DNA of 48,466 nucleotides from Caldifarciminota bacterium. GTDB lineage: Bacteria > Hydrothermota > Tepidihabitantia > B3-TA06. The first letter of the stretch is position 1; each line of letters opens with the position of its first letter. The position numbers and the translations under genes are program-made. Below are positions 14,455-23,233 of this stretch, piece after piece. Location of the stretch: assembly GCA_016934635.1 (NCBI GenBank), contig JAFGSK010000060.1:1-48466 (forward strand), written 5' to 3'. The notes under the pieces were generated by a model that was not told the origin of the DNA, did not search any database, and worked only from the letters and a program-made list of their open reading frames with translations.

Positions 14455-17400
14455 TCACAAATCGCCCTCAAGCACTTTCCCCTGTTTCTTCAGCCTTCGG
14501 CGTTCAGCTGCACGTTCGAATCCTGAGTAAATAACAGGGACCAGAATCAAGGTCACCACGGTGGAGAACAGAAGTCCACCGATGACGGCCACACCGAGCG
14601 GCGCCCACATCTCAGAGCCCTTGGTGGGTATGAATGCCAGCGGTGCCAGCCCAAAAACCGTGGTCAACGTGGTCATGAGAACCGGCCTCAGGCGGCGTTC
14701 ACCGCCGTCCAGGATAGCTTCACGGACAGATAAGCCTCGCCGCCTCAAAAGATTGATGTAGTCAATCAACACGATGGCGTTATTGACCACAACACCCACA
14801 AGCAACACCATACCCACGAAGGCCATGATATCAAGACTCGACCCGCCGATGGCAAGGGCTATTGCGACACCTGTCATGGCAAAGGGTATTGCAAACAGAA
14901 CAATGAAAGGTTCGCGGAAATTCTCGAACTGCGCGGCCATCACGAGGAATACGAGCACTATACCTACAATGAGAGCAAAGAACAGGGATTGGAAAGACTC
15001 CCTCTGATCCTCTGCCTGACCTGATATCTCTGCGCGCGTTCCGAATGGGAAGTCGATTCCGTCGATTATCTTCTGGATCTCCTTGATTGCAGATCCTAAG
15101 GGAAGCTCGTAGAGGTCGGTTTCGACCTTTACGAGTCGTTCGCCTTCCTTGCGTTCTATCGATGCAGGACCCTCGTGGGGAACGAATCTGGCCAGGTTAG
15201 ACAAGGGTACGACACCACCCATCGGCGTGGGTATGGTCATAGACTCGAAGTCCAGCTGGGTCCAGTCCTCGGCGCCCTGGAAGCGAAGAACGACCTCAAG
15301 CTTATCCCCCTCGAAGGCTACCTCTGTCGCGACCTTTCCAAGGGTAGCATTTCGAAGATGCAAACCCACCTGTGCCGGGGTCAGGCCATATGTATAAGCT
15401 CGTTCCTTGTCTATTTCTAGCCACAGTTCAGGATTCGTCGATTCACGGCTAATTACGATCCCGACGAAACCTGGGATTTCTCCGAGTGAGTCGGCGAAGA
15501 ATTTAGCAAGGCTGTCGGTGGTCGGGATGTCGTAGCCGAATATCTCAAGTGAGATAGCCTTCTGTCCGCCGGTAGGCCCGCCGTGCATGGGGGTAAAGTA
15601 CAGGCGTTTGAGTCCGGCCAGGTTCGAGAACCTCTGGTTGATGTCCTGGGCGATGTCGTCCTCGGAGCGCCTGAGTTTATCGGCTAGTGTCAGAAATATC
15701 TCGGCCTTTGCCTCAGAGCCTGTTTCGTCACCCATCTGGCCGGAGTAGTCGCCGCCCATCACGAGTACATCCTCGACTTCTTCGTCATAGTTGGCGCGAA
15801 TCTCGGTTTCAATATACGTGATAATGGAATCGGTAACCTCGAAACGAGTTCCGCCAGGCAACTCCAGCTGACCTCGAATGAACGGCGATGCCCCCCCGGA
15901 CATGAAAGAGGTCGGGATTACCGCAAAAAGACCCATTCCCCCGACAAAGAGGCCGATAGCCGTAACGATAATCACCCAGCGGTGGGAAAGCGACCAGTCA
16001 AGGATTCCCCTGTACCATCTTGCAAGTTTGTCTAACCCTTTTGGAATCCACTGCAGGATCGGGGTCTTGCCCTTCCTGGTTTTCTTCCTGGACATGCGGA
16101 GGAATCGGGAAGCCAGCATCGGCGTCAATGTAACGGCGGTGGCAAGGGATGCGAAAAGGATTATGGGAACCGAGAATGCAAGTTCCTTGAAGTAGATGCC
16201 GATGAATCCTTTTACCAGGAGGAAGGGTATGAATATGGCCACCGTAGTCAGCGTGGAAGCCATTACGGCCTGGACCACTTCCTTAACCCCCCATTCCGCG
16301 GCCGATTTGGCCTCTCTGCCTTTCTCCCGTTGTCGGAAGATATTCTCAAGTACCACAATTCCGTTGTCCACCACCATTCCGATCGTTATTGCAAGTGATG
16401 ACAGTGAGATAATGTTTATCGAACCGCCGGAAAGGTAAAGGTAGATGAACGCGGCTATCAATGATACGGGAATAGTAATCGAGGTTATCCAGCCTGCGGA
16501 GGAATTGCCCAAAAGCAGGAAAGAAACCAACACGACCAGGACGAAGGCTATGAGAAGGGTTCGTAGCAGGTTGTTGATTGCCGTGGTGATGATGTCTGCG
16601 GAGTTGAACACTGTTGTGAAGGACAAATCAGGATAGGCCTCTTCAATTTGTTCGACGATCTTTTCGATGTTCCTGGCGGTCTGTACGGTGTTCGCCCCGG
16701 AGCGTTTCTGTAATATCAGGAACGACCCCTCGGTTCCGTTGGCGCGAAGCGCTATGGATTGTTCGTATAGATTCTCCTTTACTTCTGCGATGTCACCCAG
16801 ACGAACCACCTGGGTGCCTGCAAACCCCACCGGTACCTGGCGAATTTCTTCAACCGTGTTGAACTCGGCCGGGACACGAAGAGTATAGCTCATCCGTCCC
16901 TGCTTGACGTCGCCTACAGGGAAGTTGACGTTGGAGGCCGCAAGCGAGGTGGCGATTCCGTCAAGGCTGAGAGCGGAGCGTTCGAAGCGGACCTGGTCGA
17001 TGGTAACCGTTATCTCCCTCTTTGCCGAACCGTGCACGGCGGTAACGTCACCAACGCCTGAGGCACGCTTCAGTTCGTTAATCAGCTTGTTATCCAGAAG
17101 CTGACCCAGATCGATGCGTGGATCGGATGATATGACCGCGTATTCAACAATCGGTATCTGGGAGGTGTTGAACTTGAACAGGACGGGATCCTCGGCTCCT
17201 TCAGGAAAGCTGTTTTTGATGATGTCTATCCTGTCTCGCATCTCGTTTGCCGCTTCATCCAGGCTCTTCCCGAATTCGAACTTAACGTAGAGTATCGAAA
17301 CCCCTTCCTGTGACTGGGAGCGTATCTCCTTGATGTCAGGTACGTTGGCGAAAGCCTCCTCAAGAGGCTCTGACAGGTTCTTTTCGACGTCTTCTGCCGC

Positions 17401-17556
17401 AGCGCCTATGTAAGGTGTAATTACGGTAATCTGGGGCCAGGTTGCGTCCGGAAGGAAGTCTACAGGTAAACGTGAAAGCGAAATCCCGCCGAATATGACG
17501 ATGACCGTGAATATAACTGCGGTAAGGACCGGTCGCTTTATTGCGATTTTAGTCAT
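14455..17556 (-). CDS. RND multidrug efflux transporter, AcrB/HAE1 family
   Basis: 1033 residues, the expected length. It is the inner-membrane proton/drug antiporter of a tripartite pump. The first transmembrane segment (VLTAVIFTVIVIFGGISLSRLP) is followed by the periplasmic porter domain, TM2-6 (LLIAFVLVVLVSFLLLG and onwards), TM4 motif GMVVDNGIVVLENIF, a second porter domain, and TM8-12, including VGVVVNNAIVLIDYINLLRRRG and EAILDGGERRLRPVLMTTLTT. In place of the AcrB DD pair there is DN, and in place of the TM10 Lys there is Asn, a combination seen in other HAE1 branches. It starts 3 nt after the membrane fusion gene, with GGGAG nearby. It is the last gene of the TetR-TolC-MFP-RND operon. 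Confidence 0.95.
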   Translation of the reverse strand: MTKIAIKRPVLTAVIFTVIVIFGGISLSRLPVDFLPDATWPQITVITPYIGAAAEDVEKNLSEPLEEAFANVPDIKEIRSQSQEGVSILYVKFEFGKSLDEAANEMRDRIDIIKNSFPEGAEDPVLFKFNTSQIPIVEYAVISSDPRIDLGQLLDNKLINELKRASGVGDVTAVHGSAKREITVTIDQVRFERSALSLDGIATSLAASNVNFPVGDVKQGRMSYTLRVPAEFNTVEEIRQVPVGFAGTQVVRLGDIAEVKENLYEQSIALRANGTEGSFLILQKRSGANTVQTARNIEKIVEQIEEAYPDLSFTTVFNSADIITTAINNLLRTLLIAFVLVVLVSFLLLGNSSAGWITSITIPVSLIAAFIYLYLSGGSINIISLSSLAITIGMVVDNGIVVLENIFRQREKGREAKSAAEWGVKEVVQAVMASTLTTVAIFIPFLLVKGFIGIYFKELAFSVPIILFASLATAVTLTPMLASRFLRMSRKKTRKGKTPILQWIPKGLDKLARWYRGILDWSLSHRWVIIVTAIGLFVGGMGLFAVIPTSFMSGGASPFIRGQLELPGGTRFEVTDSIITYIETEIRANYDEEVEDVLVMGGDYSGQMGDETGSEAKAEIFLTLADKLRRSEDDIAQDINQRFSNLAGLKRLYFTPMHGGPTGGQKAISLEIFGYDIPTTDSLAKFFADSLGEIPGFVGIVISRESTNPELWLEIDKERAYTYGLTPAQVGLHLRNATLGKVATEVAFEGDKLEVVLRFQGAEDWTQLDFESMTIPTPMGGVVPLSNLARFVPHEGPASIERKEGERLVKVETDLYELPLGSAIKEIQKIIDGIDFPFGTRAEISGQAEDQRESFQSLFFALIVGIVLVFLVMAAQFENFREPFIVLFAIPFAMTGVAIALAIGGSSLDIMAFVGMVLLVGVVVNNAIVLIDYINLLRRRGLSVREAILDGGERRLRPVLMTTLTTVFGLAPLAFIPTKGSEMWAPLGVAVIGGLLFSTVVTLILVPVIYSGFERAAERRRLKKQGKVLEGDL

Positions 17557-17559
17557 CTG

Positions 17560-18543
17560 CTAATCTCCCGAAAAATCGTATGTTCCGGTTATCCGCACCT
17601 TGCCTTGCTCTTCAACAATCCTCTGCCCAACGTAGAGAACGTCATCCTCCGGTTCGAGTCCTGAGACGATCTCGATAAAAGAACTGTTATCCAGTCCGAC
17701 CTCAACGTTGCGCTTAACGGCGATTCCCACGTCTATCATCTTGATAGTGGTGTCGACTAACGGCTTCCCGCGCTCTGTCTGGCGGGTAACGAAGGAAGTA
17801 TCGGGTACGGTTCTTATGTCTTCGACCACGTACACGAACCTGCCGTCGAGGCCCAGCACGCAGTCGATGGGTAGGGCAAGGTTCGCCTGGCGTGAGGCAA
17901 CCTCGACTTCTACCTCGGCGTGCATGCCCGGTGCAAGGGTTCCTGAGGGATTGGAAACCGTTGCCTCTGCCTGTGCACCGCCTGACCGGGCGTCAATGAA
18001 CCTGGAAACCCTTGTCAGCGTTCCGGTTACAGAGTAGTCCAGCGAGGGGACCGCAACCTCGGCTCTCGATCCCTGTTTTACGCTGTTGATGTACTTTTCA
18101 GGGATGGTGAAGTCGAGCTTCAGATTACCTGTCTCCGAGACCCTGCCTATGGGCATCTGGGGGGCTACCATCTCTCCAGGGGACAGACCCATGGAGAAGA
18201 ACCTGCCCGAGATAGGCGCTTCGACAGGAACCGGTTCGTACTCCACGCCCGGGACGTCACGGTCGATTGTCGCCACGGTGCCGCCCTTTGATACGTAGTC
18301 GCCGTCTGAACGAGCATAACCTATAATCTTGCCGGGAAGCGTTGGGTAAACCATGACCTCCCTCGAACCCTTGAGTGTTCCTGCAAACCTTATCGTCCGT
18401 ACTATCCTGTAAGGGGCAGGATTCGTGATTACAACCGAGGTAGCGGGCTTTTTCTCAGGCGCTTTACCGCCCGGGCCCGAGCACCCGGTTACCGAAAGCG
18501 TAACTCCTAAAAGGATTACTGCAAAAACTCTAATCCGTTTCAT
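17560..18543 (-). CDS. RND efflux membrane fusion lipoprotein (AcrA/HlyD family)
   Basis: 327 residues from ATG 18543. This start is chosen because AAGGAGG lies just upstream, it overlaps the TolC stop as ATGA, and it gives a lipoprotein signal peptide with lipobox LSVTGC. The frame is open to 18609. Domains: beta-barrel and lipoyl halves (GKIIGYARSDGDYVSKGGTVATIDRD, then YEPVPVEAPISGRFFSMGLSPGEMV), a very short hairpin, a beta-barrel (LKLDFTIPEKYINSVKQGSRAEVAV), and a membrane-proximal domain (ALPIDCVLGLDGRFVYVVED, VEIVSGLEPEDDVL). It links the RND pump to the TolC-like channel in the periplasm. Confidence 0.93.
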   Translation of the reverse strand: MKRIRVFAVILLGVTLSVTGCSGPGGKAPEKKPATSVVITNPAPYRIVRTIRFAGTLKGSREVMVYPTLPGKIIGYARSDGDYVSKGGTVATIDRDVPGVEYEPVPVEAPISGRFFSMGLSPGEMVAPQMPIGRVSETGNLKLDFTIPEKYINSVKQGSRAEVAVPSLDYSVTGTLTRVSRFIDARSGGAQAEATVSNPSGTLAPGMHAEVEVEVASRQANLALPIDCVLGLDGRFVYVVEDIRTVPDTSFVTRQTERGKPLVDTTIKMIDVGIAVKRNVEVGLDNSSFIEIVSGLEPEDDVLYVGQRIVEEQGKVRITGTYDFSGD

Positions 18544-19892
18544 TGCTCTTCCTCCTTGGTATAGGTTGAGCTTGATTCGTTGAACTTCTCCAAGGTCCCT
18601 TCGTCCCACAACCAGGCTGAGGCTCGAAGTTCCTGTCTTGCCAGTATCAACTTGTACAGCGAGGAAAGGTAAGCCAGTTCTACCTGTGTATTGTTTAAGA
18701 GGATAGTCTGATAATCCAGGGCGCTTATGACGCCTGTCTGGTACTGCTCGTAGGCCATCTGTACGAGTTCGGTCATCTGGGCCTGCATGGTTTGCCCGAC
18801 TAATATCTGCTCGAAGGCCTCGGCGTACGATGCGTATGCCTGGCGGACTTCAAGCTCGATGCCGTCGGAAGCTTGCTGGCGTGCAAAAGCCAGTTTCTTC
18901 TCCGAGATTCGAGCCAGCCTTACATCCGAGAGTCCCTTACCCCCGTCGTATAAAGGCCACTCAAGCGCCACGGTCGCTGCCATCGTGGAACCCCATCCCT
19001 CTTGCTGCTGGTAAGGATTTGACCACGAAGGTGAACCTACGAAGACAAGCGAAGGCGAATAGGACGACTGCGCCAGGGATACGGATAGTTCGGTCATCCG
19101 CTCTGCCCTTTCAAGGGCCGCAATCTCGGGTCTTTTCTCGAGCGCTCTTCGAACAAGACTATCCACACCTAACTCATCGTAGGCCATTGTAAAGTTCCCT
19201 TCGGCCTTTACTGGGGTTGAGACCGGTCTGCCGAGAACCATGTTAAGGAACTGACCTGCCTTGAGGGTTGAGTTTTTTGCCTGGAGCAGGGCGGCGCGAG
19301 CCTGGGACACCGCCACCTCGTCGGCCTTGAGATCCAAGGGAGAGGCATAGCCGACCTTCCATCGTGCCTGGGTTTCGGAAAGCTGATCCTCAGCACGAGC
19401 AAGGTCGCTTTTTGTTATCTCTTCGGCTCTCTCGGTCAGAAGCAGACCGTAGAAGGCTGCCGTGACCTGTGAATGCAGCTCGGCCCTGGACATCATGGCT
19501 TCTTCCCGGGTGGCGTCTATGCCCAACTCAGCCATCTCCAGACCCCAGGTACGTTTCCCGCCCAGGAAGATGGGTACGGTCACGGAAAAACCGGCCGAGT
19601 AGTTGTCCGCGGCGCCCATCTGTACCTCAAACTCGATTCCCGGTTGAATCTCGATATTCATCATGGGTACCGTACTCAACCGGGTATATGAACCCGAGAA
19701 GGAGACCGAGGGACGGAAGCCGGCCCTGGTCTGGGCAAGCTGCTCACGGGCCTCGTCTATACCCAGATCGGAAACCGAAAGGTTGGGGTTTTCACGGTAC
19801 GCCATATCAAGCGCCTGATCGTAGGTAATGGCCTGCGCACTTAAAGGTAAGAGGATCAGCAATGCTGCGGCAAGCCACGTTTTAAGTATCAT
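18540..19892 (-). CDS. TolC-like outer-membrane efflux channel
   Basis: 450 residues with a signal peptide (ILKTWLAAALLILLPLSAQA). Two outer-membrane efflux (OEP) repeats follow: ITYDQALDMAYRENPNLSV at the start of the first, then DLGIDEAREQLAQTRAGFRPSVSFSG, and RPEIAALERAERMTELSVSLAQSSYSPSL at the start of the second, with long Ala/Gln-rich coiled-coil helices. It forms the exit duct of the tripartite pump. It overlaps both neighbours by 4 nt, so translation is coupled from TetR through to the fusion protein. Confidence 0.94.
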   Translation of the reverse strand: MILKTWLAAALLILLPLSAQAITYDQALDMAYRENPNLSVSDLGIDEAREQLAQTRAGFRPSVSFSGSYTRLSTVPMMNIEIQPGIEFEVQMGAADNYSAGFSVTVPIFLGGKRTWGLEMAELGIDATREEAMMSRAELHSQVTAAFYGLLLTERAEEITKSDLARAEDQLSETQARWKVGYASPLDLKADEVAVSQARAALLQAKNSTLKAGQFLNMVLGRPVSTPVKAEGNFTMAYDELGVDSLVRRALEKRPEIAALERAERMTELSVSLAQSSYSPSLVFVGSPSWSNPYQQQEGWGSTMAATVALEWPLYDGGKGLSDVRLARISEKKLAFARQQASDGIELEVRQAYASYAEAFEQILVGQTMQAQMTELVQMAYEQYQTGVISALDYQTILLNNTQVELAYLSSLYKLILARQELRASAWLWDEGTLEKFNESSSTYTKEEEQ

Positions 19893-20245
19893 CTCGCTTC
19901 CTCCTTGGAGTAATTCTCGCTTCTTTTGAATTGATTTCTTCTGGTTCCCGAAAGGAATACTTCCTTTGCTATATTGAAATAATCTAACCCGGACACCTCC
20001 TCAGATGAATCCTGCAGATATCTGGGGGTGTTGAATCGCCTTCCATGCAAACCTCCTAAACTACTTACACCCGAATAAGGTAAGTTCTTCATTGTCAGGC
20101 ACCGAGGGGGGCTGATTCTCACCTCTTCGTTTTCTTTTATCTTCTCTATCATCGGCGTAAAGCGTTCGACATGTTTTCGACTCAAGCCCTTCATAAACAT
20201 CCTGCTTTCTTTGTGATCTACGGTCGATAATCCAGAGTGTATCAT
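19889..20245 (-). CDS. Hypothetical protein in the efflux operon
   Basis: 118 residues, not recognised. It is charged, has no signal peptide or membrane segment, and contains an Arg/Lys-rich N-terminal half and FNIAKEVFLSGTRRNQFKRSENYSKEEAR at the C-terminus. Its start overlaps the TetR stop (ATGA) and its stop overlaps the TolC start (ATGA). GGGGAG lies upstream. The double coupling argues for a translated ORF, although its main job may be to carry ribosomes from TetR to TolC. Composition looks less like a conserved domain than its neighbours, so a relic or spacer ORF is possible. Confidence 0.5.
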   Translation of the reverse strand: MIHSGLSTVDHKESRMFMKGLSRKHVERFTPMIEKIKENEEVRISPPRCLTMKNLPYSGVSSLGGLHGRRFNTPRYLQDSSEEVSGLDYFNIAKEVFLSGTRRNQFKRSENYSKEEAR

Positions 20246-20853
20246 TTCTTCTCCCCTGAAGAAAGTATTCCGTGGAACAGTATCTCCTTTGCAGTTTCGT
20301 ACGGAACCTCGGAACGGGTCATCAGCATTCCGTAGACCCCGAATACCGTTGCCAACTCCCTGGGGGCAAGATCGACTCTTACCTCTTTTCGTTCCTGAGC
20401 CTTCGTGAAAAGATCAATGAACATCTGCATCAAGTGTTGCCTTCGACCATGCATCTTCTTCATGAATTGAGCCACCATCTCGGGAGGGAAGTCTGAATCC
20501 GGCATTCCTGTGGCCATAAGCTGCTGGGTTGCGCTGAATATCGGAGCGTACCCCTGAAGCGTTCTTTGGGCGGCGTCAAGCTTGTCTTCCAGGCTCACAT
20601 TCGAAGGATCATTGAACACATCCTCGAGGCCTGAATGCAGCCTGTCAACGGCCTGGTCGATAACACCGAAGAAGAGTTCCAGCTTCGACGAGAAGTAGAG
20701 GTACACCGTGGCCTTTGATACCCCTACCTTAGCGGCAACATCTTCCATGCTCACGAGATGATAATCGTTTTCGCAGAAGAGCTTGGTAGCTGCGAAAAGG
20801 ATCTCGAATTTTCTTACCTCGGCAGGTTTCCTGTCCTGACTTTTTTCCATCAA
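20242..20853 (-). CDS. TetR/AcrR-family repressor of the efflux operon
   Basis: 203 residues. The N-terminal helix-turn-helix contains VAAKVGVSKATVYLYFSSKLEL (about 34-55), typical of the family. The remaining all-helical part is the ligand-binding and dimer domain. It is first in the operon TetR-118aa-TolC-fusion-RND, so it is expected to repress itself and the pump until a substrate binds. Two palindromes with a shared CTGAC/GTCAG core (20885-20900 and 20963-20992) flank the proximal promoter and are the obvious operators. Confidence 0.92.
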   Translation of the reverse strand: MMEKSQDRKPAEVRKFEILFAATKLFCENDYHLVSMEDVAAKVGVSKATVYLYFSSKLELFFGVIDQAVDRLHSGLEDVFNDPSNVSLEDKLDAAQRTLQGYAPIFSATQQLMATGMPDSDFPPEMVAQFMKKMHGRRQHLMQMFIDLFTKAQERKEVRVDLAPRELATVFGVYGMLMTRSEVPYETAKEILFHGILSSGEKK

Positions 20854-20884
20854 TCCTCTCTGTAATATTAGCCTAATCTAAACT

Positions 20885-20900
20885 AACTGACCAGTCAGTT
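20885..20900. promoter_or_regulatory. TetR operator O2 (downstream)
   Basis: AACTGAC-CA-GTCAGTT, 7-bp perfect arms with a 2-nt centre. It lies just downstream of the predicted transcript start of the proximal promoter and shares its core with O1. Confidence 0.65.
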
Positions 20901-20913
20901 ATAATTAGACGTA

Positions 20914-20941
20914 ATTATAGAAAAAAAGTTGCGTTTGTCAA
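20914..20941 (-). promoter_or_regulatory. Proximal promoter of the efflux operon
   Basis: On the minus strand TTGACA (20936-20941), 16-nt spacer, TATAAT (20914-20919): perfect boxes, lying between operators O1 and O2. Confidence 0.75.
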
Positions 20942-20962
20942 GGTGTTAATGGGACTTAATTA

Positions 20963-20992
20963 AACAACTTACTGACTAGTCAGTAAGTTGTT
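20963..20992. promoter_or_regulatory. TetR operator O1 (30-bp perfect palindrome)
   Basis: Two 14-bp perfect arms around a TA centre. The core is TTACTGAC-TA-GTCAGTAA, a typical TetR-family operator shape. It lies 21 nt upstream of the -35 box of the proximal promoter and downstream of the distal promoter at 21119-21146, so repressor bound here could also block the distal transcript. Confidence 0.75.
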
Positions 20993-21118
20993 ATTTTGAG
21001 AAACCTTAGACAACGTCTCTGCCTTTTATACCGTTTCAGTTATTACTGTCCGTGTCAAATTAATTATTTACGTAGGCCTAATATATTTATATTCAACTAA
21101 AGATATTAGCTTAGACTA

Positions 21119-21146
21119 AGTATACTTGACAGCCGCTTGTTGTCAA
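21119..21146 (-). promoter_or_regulatory. Distal promoter of the efflux operon
   Basis: On the minus strand TTGACA (21141-21146), 16-nt spacer, TATACT (21119-21124). The -35 box is part of an inverted repeat ACTTGACA (21124-21131) / TGTCAAGT (21141-21148). The rest of the gene-free stretch 20993-21344 shows nothing else I can name. Confidence 0.55.
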
Positions 21147-21344
21147 GTTCCCTGTATTAACTGGTCGGTGATACTCAGCGTTCTCAATCCAGATAAGTCT
21201 ATTATCGTACCAGACGCATTTAGCATCCAAAGGTTTCATCTTTGCTCGAGATTGTCCCGACCTTTCTAGATCTCAATTCAGGTTATCGAGCTTAAGGCAT
21301 GCATCTCGAAATCTGGCGTAAATCCATCCCGGCTGCGTGAGAGG

Positions 21345-22802
21345 TCATTCAATCTCAGGCACGCCCCTTGAAACCTTAATCCCCCTTACTCTTATCCAGG
21401 GAGCGCCGTGGGTCATCTGGGCGGTCTGCTCAGGGGCCCCCTTCCCGCAGTCGAGTACACCGATAGGCCTCCACCAGCGTTTTCCCGACAGGCCGTCTAC
21501 AGCATTCCAGAAACGTGGCGTTATCGATTGGTAGGTGACGTCGCGCAGCATCTTTCCCTTTTTCCCGTTGCGAATCTCAAAGAACAGGTCCCCGCCGAAC
21601 TGGAAGCCCATGCGCCGCTGGTCAATCGAAAACAGACCGTACCCTTCAATCCATACGCCGCGTTTGATGTCCGAGGCAAGTTCTTCAGGTGATACATCGT
21701 GTGTCCCAGGCTCCAGACAGAGATTCGGGATGCGGTTTATGGGCATGAATGAGTAGCCCTGTGCCCGACCGGAACCGAAGGAGCGCGCGTATCCTGCGAG
21801 TAAAGCCACCTCACGTGAGGTCGAGTAGTTGGTGAACATCCCGTTGCGAACCACGTCCCAGCGCTGACAAGCCACCCCTTCGTCGTCGTATCCGGTAGTT
21901 GCCAGACCTCCTGGTAGGGTGTTGTCGGCGACGAAGTTTACAATATCCGAGCCGTAGCGAAACCCGTGCGTACGTTTCTTCAAGGTCATGAAGCTCGTGC
22001 CCGCAAAATTCGCCTCGTATCCGAGTACCCGGTCGAGCTCTGTTGCGTGCCCTACCGATTCGTGGATAACGAGGGAAAGGTGCTTGGGGTCGAGCAGGAG
22101 GTCCATCCTACCATCCTCGGGATAATCTGCATAAAGCTTTGCAACGGCCTCTTCCGCGAAACGTTCGGCATTACCATCAAGATCGAGGCTTTCGATATAT
22201 TCCCAGCCGGCATTTCGCGAGTTCTCATGGGTCGAGCGTGTCTTGCTGTCATCGTTACCCACCGCTGTGGCCGCAAGCTCGGCGTTAACCCTGGTTATGA
22301 CAATCTCGATATCCGAGCCTTCGGTCGATGAGAAGAACTGGTGCAGGCGGTGAACGTGGCAAAAGGCTGCGGTTTTCGCGATCCCTTTTACGCTCTGCAT
22401 CTTCCTGCTTGCGCGATAAAGTAGGTCTTGCTTGGCTTCGATCGGCACCTTGAAGGGATCTTTGTCGACCGGGGCTTCGAACCGGTCAACGTTCACGGGT
22501 TCCAGGGTTAAAATCACCCCCTTCTTGCCCTTCGCTAGACTCGAGGCTTCGGCTACAGCCACCGCTTCATGAGTAACCTTGAGTGCGGTTCGCCTGTCCA
22601 GCCTGGATGTGGATGAGAAGCCCCAGGCTCCGTTTTTCAGTACCCTGACACCTATGCCTTCATCGGTAATATCGTTTATCGACTTGGGGGATAAATCCTG
22701 GAGCTTCACGTGCTGGTCCCGTGTAAGGACAACCCTGGCGTCGGCGTAATCGGCACCTCTGGATCGGGCTGCCTCCACCGCATATTGAGCAAGAGCCTTC
22801 AT
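21345..22802 (-). CDS. tldD: TldD-family metalloprotease
   Basis: 485 residues. The zinc motif HESVGHATELDRV (HExxxH, about 247-259) and the following GYEANFAGTSFM are typical of TldD rather than of its partner TldE/PmbA, which lacks the histidines. The N-terminal half has the usual TldD/PmbA domain (GADYADARVVLTRDQHVKL, GIGVRVLKNGAWGFSSTSRLD). In E. coli TldD works with TldE to degrade unfolded peptides and to mature modified peptides. No tldE is in the window. Ends with QFGGDLFFEIRNGKKGKMLRDVTYQSITPRFWN, close to family consensus. Its own promoter is at 22827-22854. No strong ribosome site is visible before the ATG. Confidence 0.93.
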   Translation of the reverse strand: MKALAQYAVEAARSRGADYADARVVLTRDQHVKLQDLSPKSINDITDEGIGVRVLKNGAWGFSSTSRLDRRTALKVTHEAVAVAEASSLAKGKKGVILTLEPVNVDRFEAPVDKDPFKVPIEAKQDLLYRASRKMQSVKGIAKTAAFCHVHRLHQFFSSTEGSDIEIVITRVNAELAATAVGNDDSKTRSTHENSRNAGWEYIESLDLDGNAERFAEEAVAKLYADYPEDGRMDLLLDPKHLSLVIHESVGHATELDRVLGYEANFAGTSFMTLKKRTHGFRYGSDIVNFVADNTLPGGLATTGYDDEGVACQRWDVVRNGMFTNYSTSREVALLAGYARSFGSGRAQGYSFMPINRIPNLCLEPGTHDVSPEELASDIKRGVWIEGYGLFSIDQRRMGFQFGGDLFFEIRNGKKGKMLRDVTYQSITPRFWNAVDGLSGKRWWRPIGVLDCGKGAPEQTAQMTHGAPWIRVRGIKVSRGVPEIE

Positions 22803-22826
22803 TATCCGAATCCTGTGAGTGGGCGA

Positions 22827-22854
22827 AGTGTATTCATTCCAGGTTAACTGTCAA
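22827..22854 (-). promoter_or_regulatory. Promoter of tldD
   Basis: On the minus strand TTGACA (22849-22854), 16-nt spacer, TACACT (22827-22832), 24 nt before the start codon. Confidence 0.6.
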
Positions 22855-22889
22855 CTCAGATACCTTCAATCATGTTTGAGTTCTTTTTC

Positions 22890-23216
22890 TCAGGACTTGA
22901 TCATCACCAGGAGCGTCTTGTTCCGCCTCACCGCTCTCAGGGCATGCGGTTCGTTCGCAGGCATCACAATCATCTCGCCCGGAGACAACTCATAAACCTT
23001 CTCGGATATCTTAATCTCAGCCCTACCTTCCAGTATCTGCACCATTGCGTCGAAGGGTGCTGAGTGCTCAGACAGGCCCTGATCCTTATCGAACGCGAAC
23101 AGGGTTACCGTTCCCTGTGGCTTATCGATTAATAACCGGCTCACCACGGCTCCATCCTGGTAATCTAGCATCCTTGAAAGGTTGAAGATCTGAGAAGTCA
23201 ACCGTTCATTCTCCAT
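22890..23216 (-). CDS. Cupin-domain protein
   Basis: About 108 residues from ATG 23216, chosen because GGAGGG lies just upstream (the frame is open to 23240). A single cupin barrel: motif 1 is partly altered (SEHSAPFDAMVQILEGRAEI) and motif 2 is PGEMIVMPANEPHALRAV. The HxH pair of motif 1 is degenerate (EHSAPFD), so metal binding is uncertain. Small cytoplasmic cupins of this type often bind small ligands; no specific reaction can be named. Third gene of an operon with the 69- and 197-residue proteins upstream. Confidence 0.85.
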   Translation of the reverse strand: MENERLTSQIFNLSRMLDYQDGAVVSRLLIDKPQGTVTLFAFDKDQGLSEHSAPFDAMVQILEGRAEIKISEKVYELSPGEMIVMPANEPHALRAVRRNKTLLVMIKS

Positions 23217-23233
23217 AATCCCTCCGATTAATC

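Noticed and set aside
16370..16400. RND transporter lacks the AcrB DD pair and TM10 lysine (VDN, VNN)
   Set aside because: The same substitutions are frequent in other HAE1 branches, so this is not evidence for loss of function.
21124..21148. ACTTGACA/TGTCAAGT inverted repeat as a pair of divergent promoters
   Set aside because: Only the minus-strand direction has a -10 box at the 16-nt spacing (TATACT). The plus direction has TTCCCT there.
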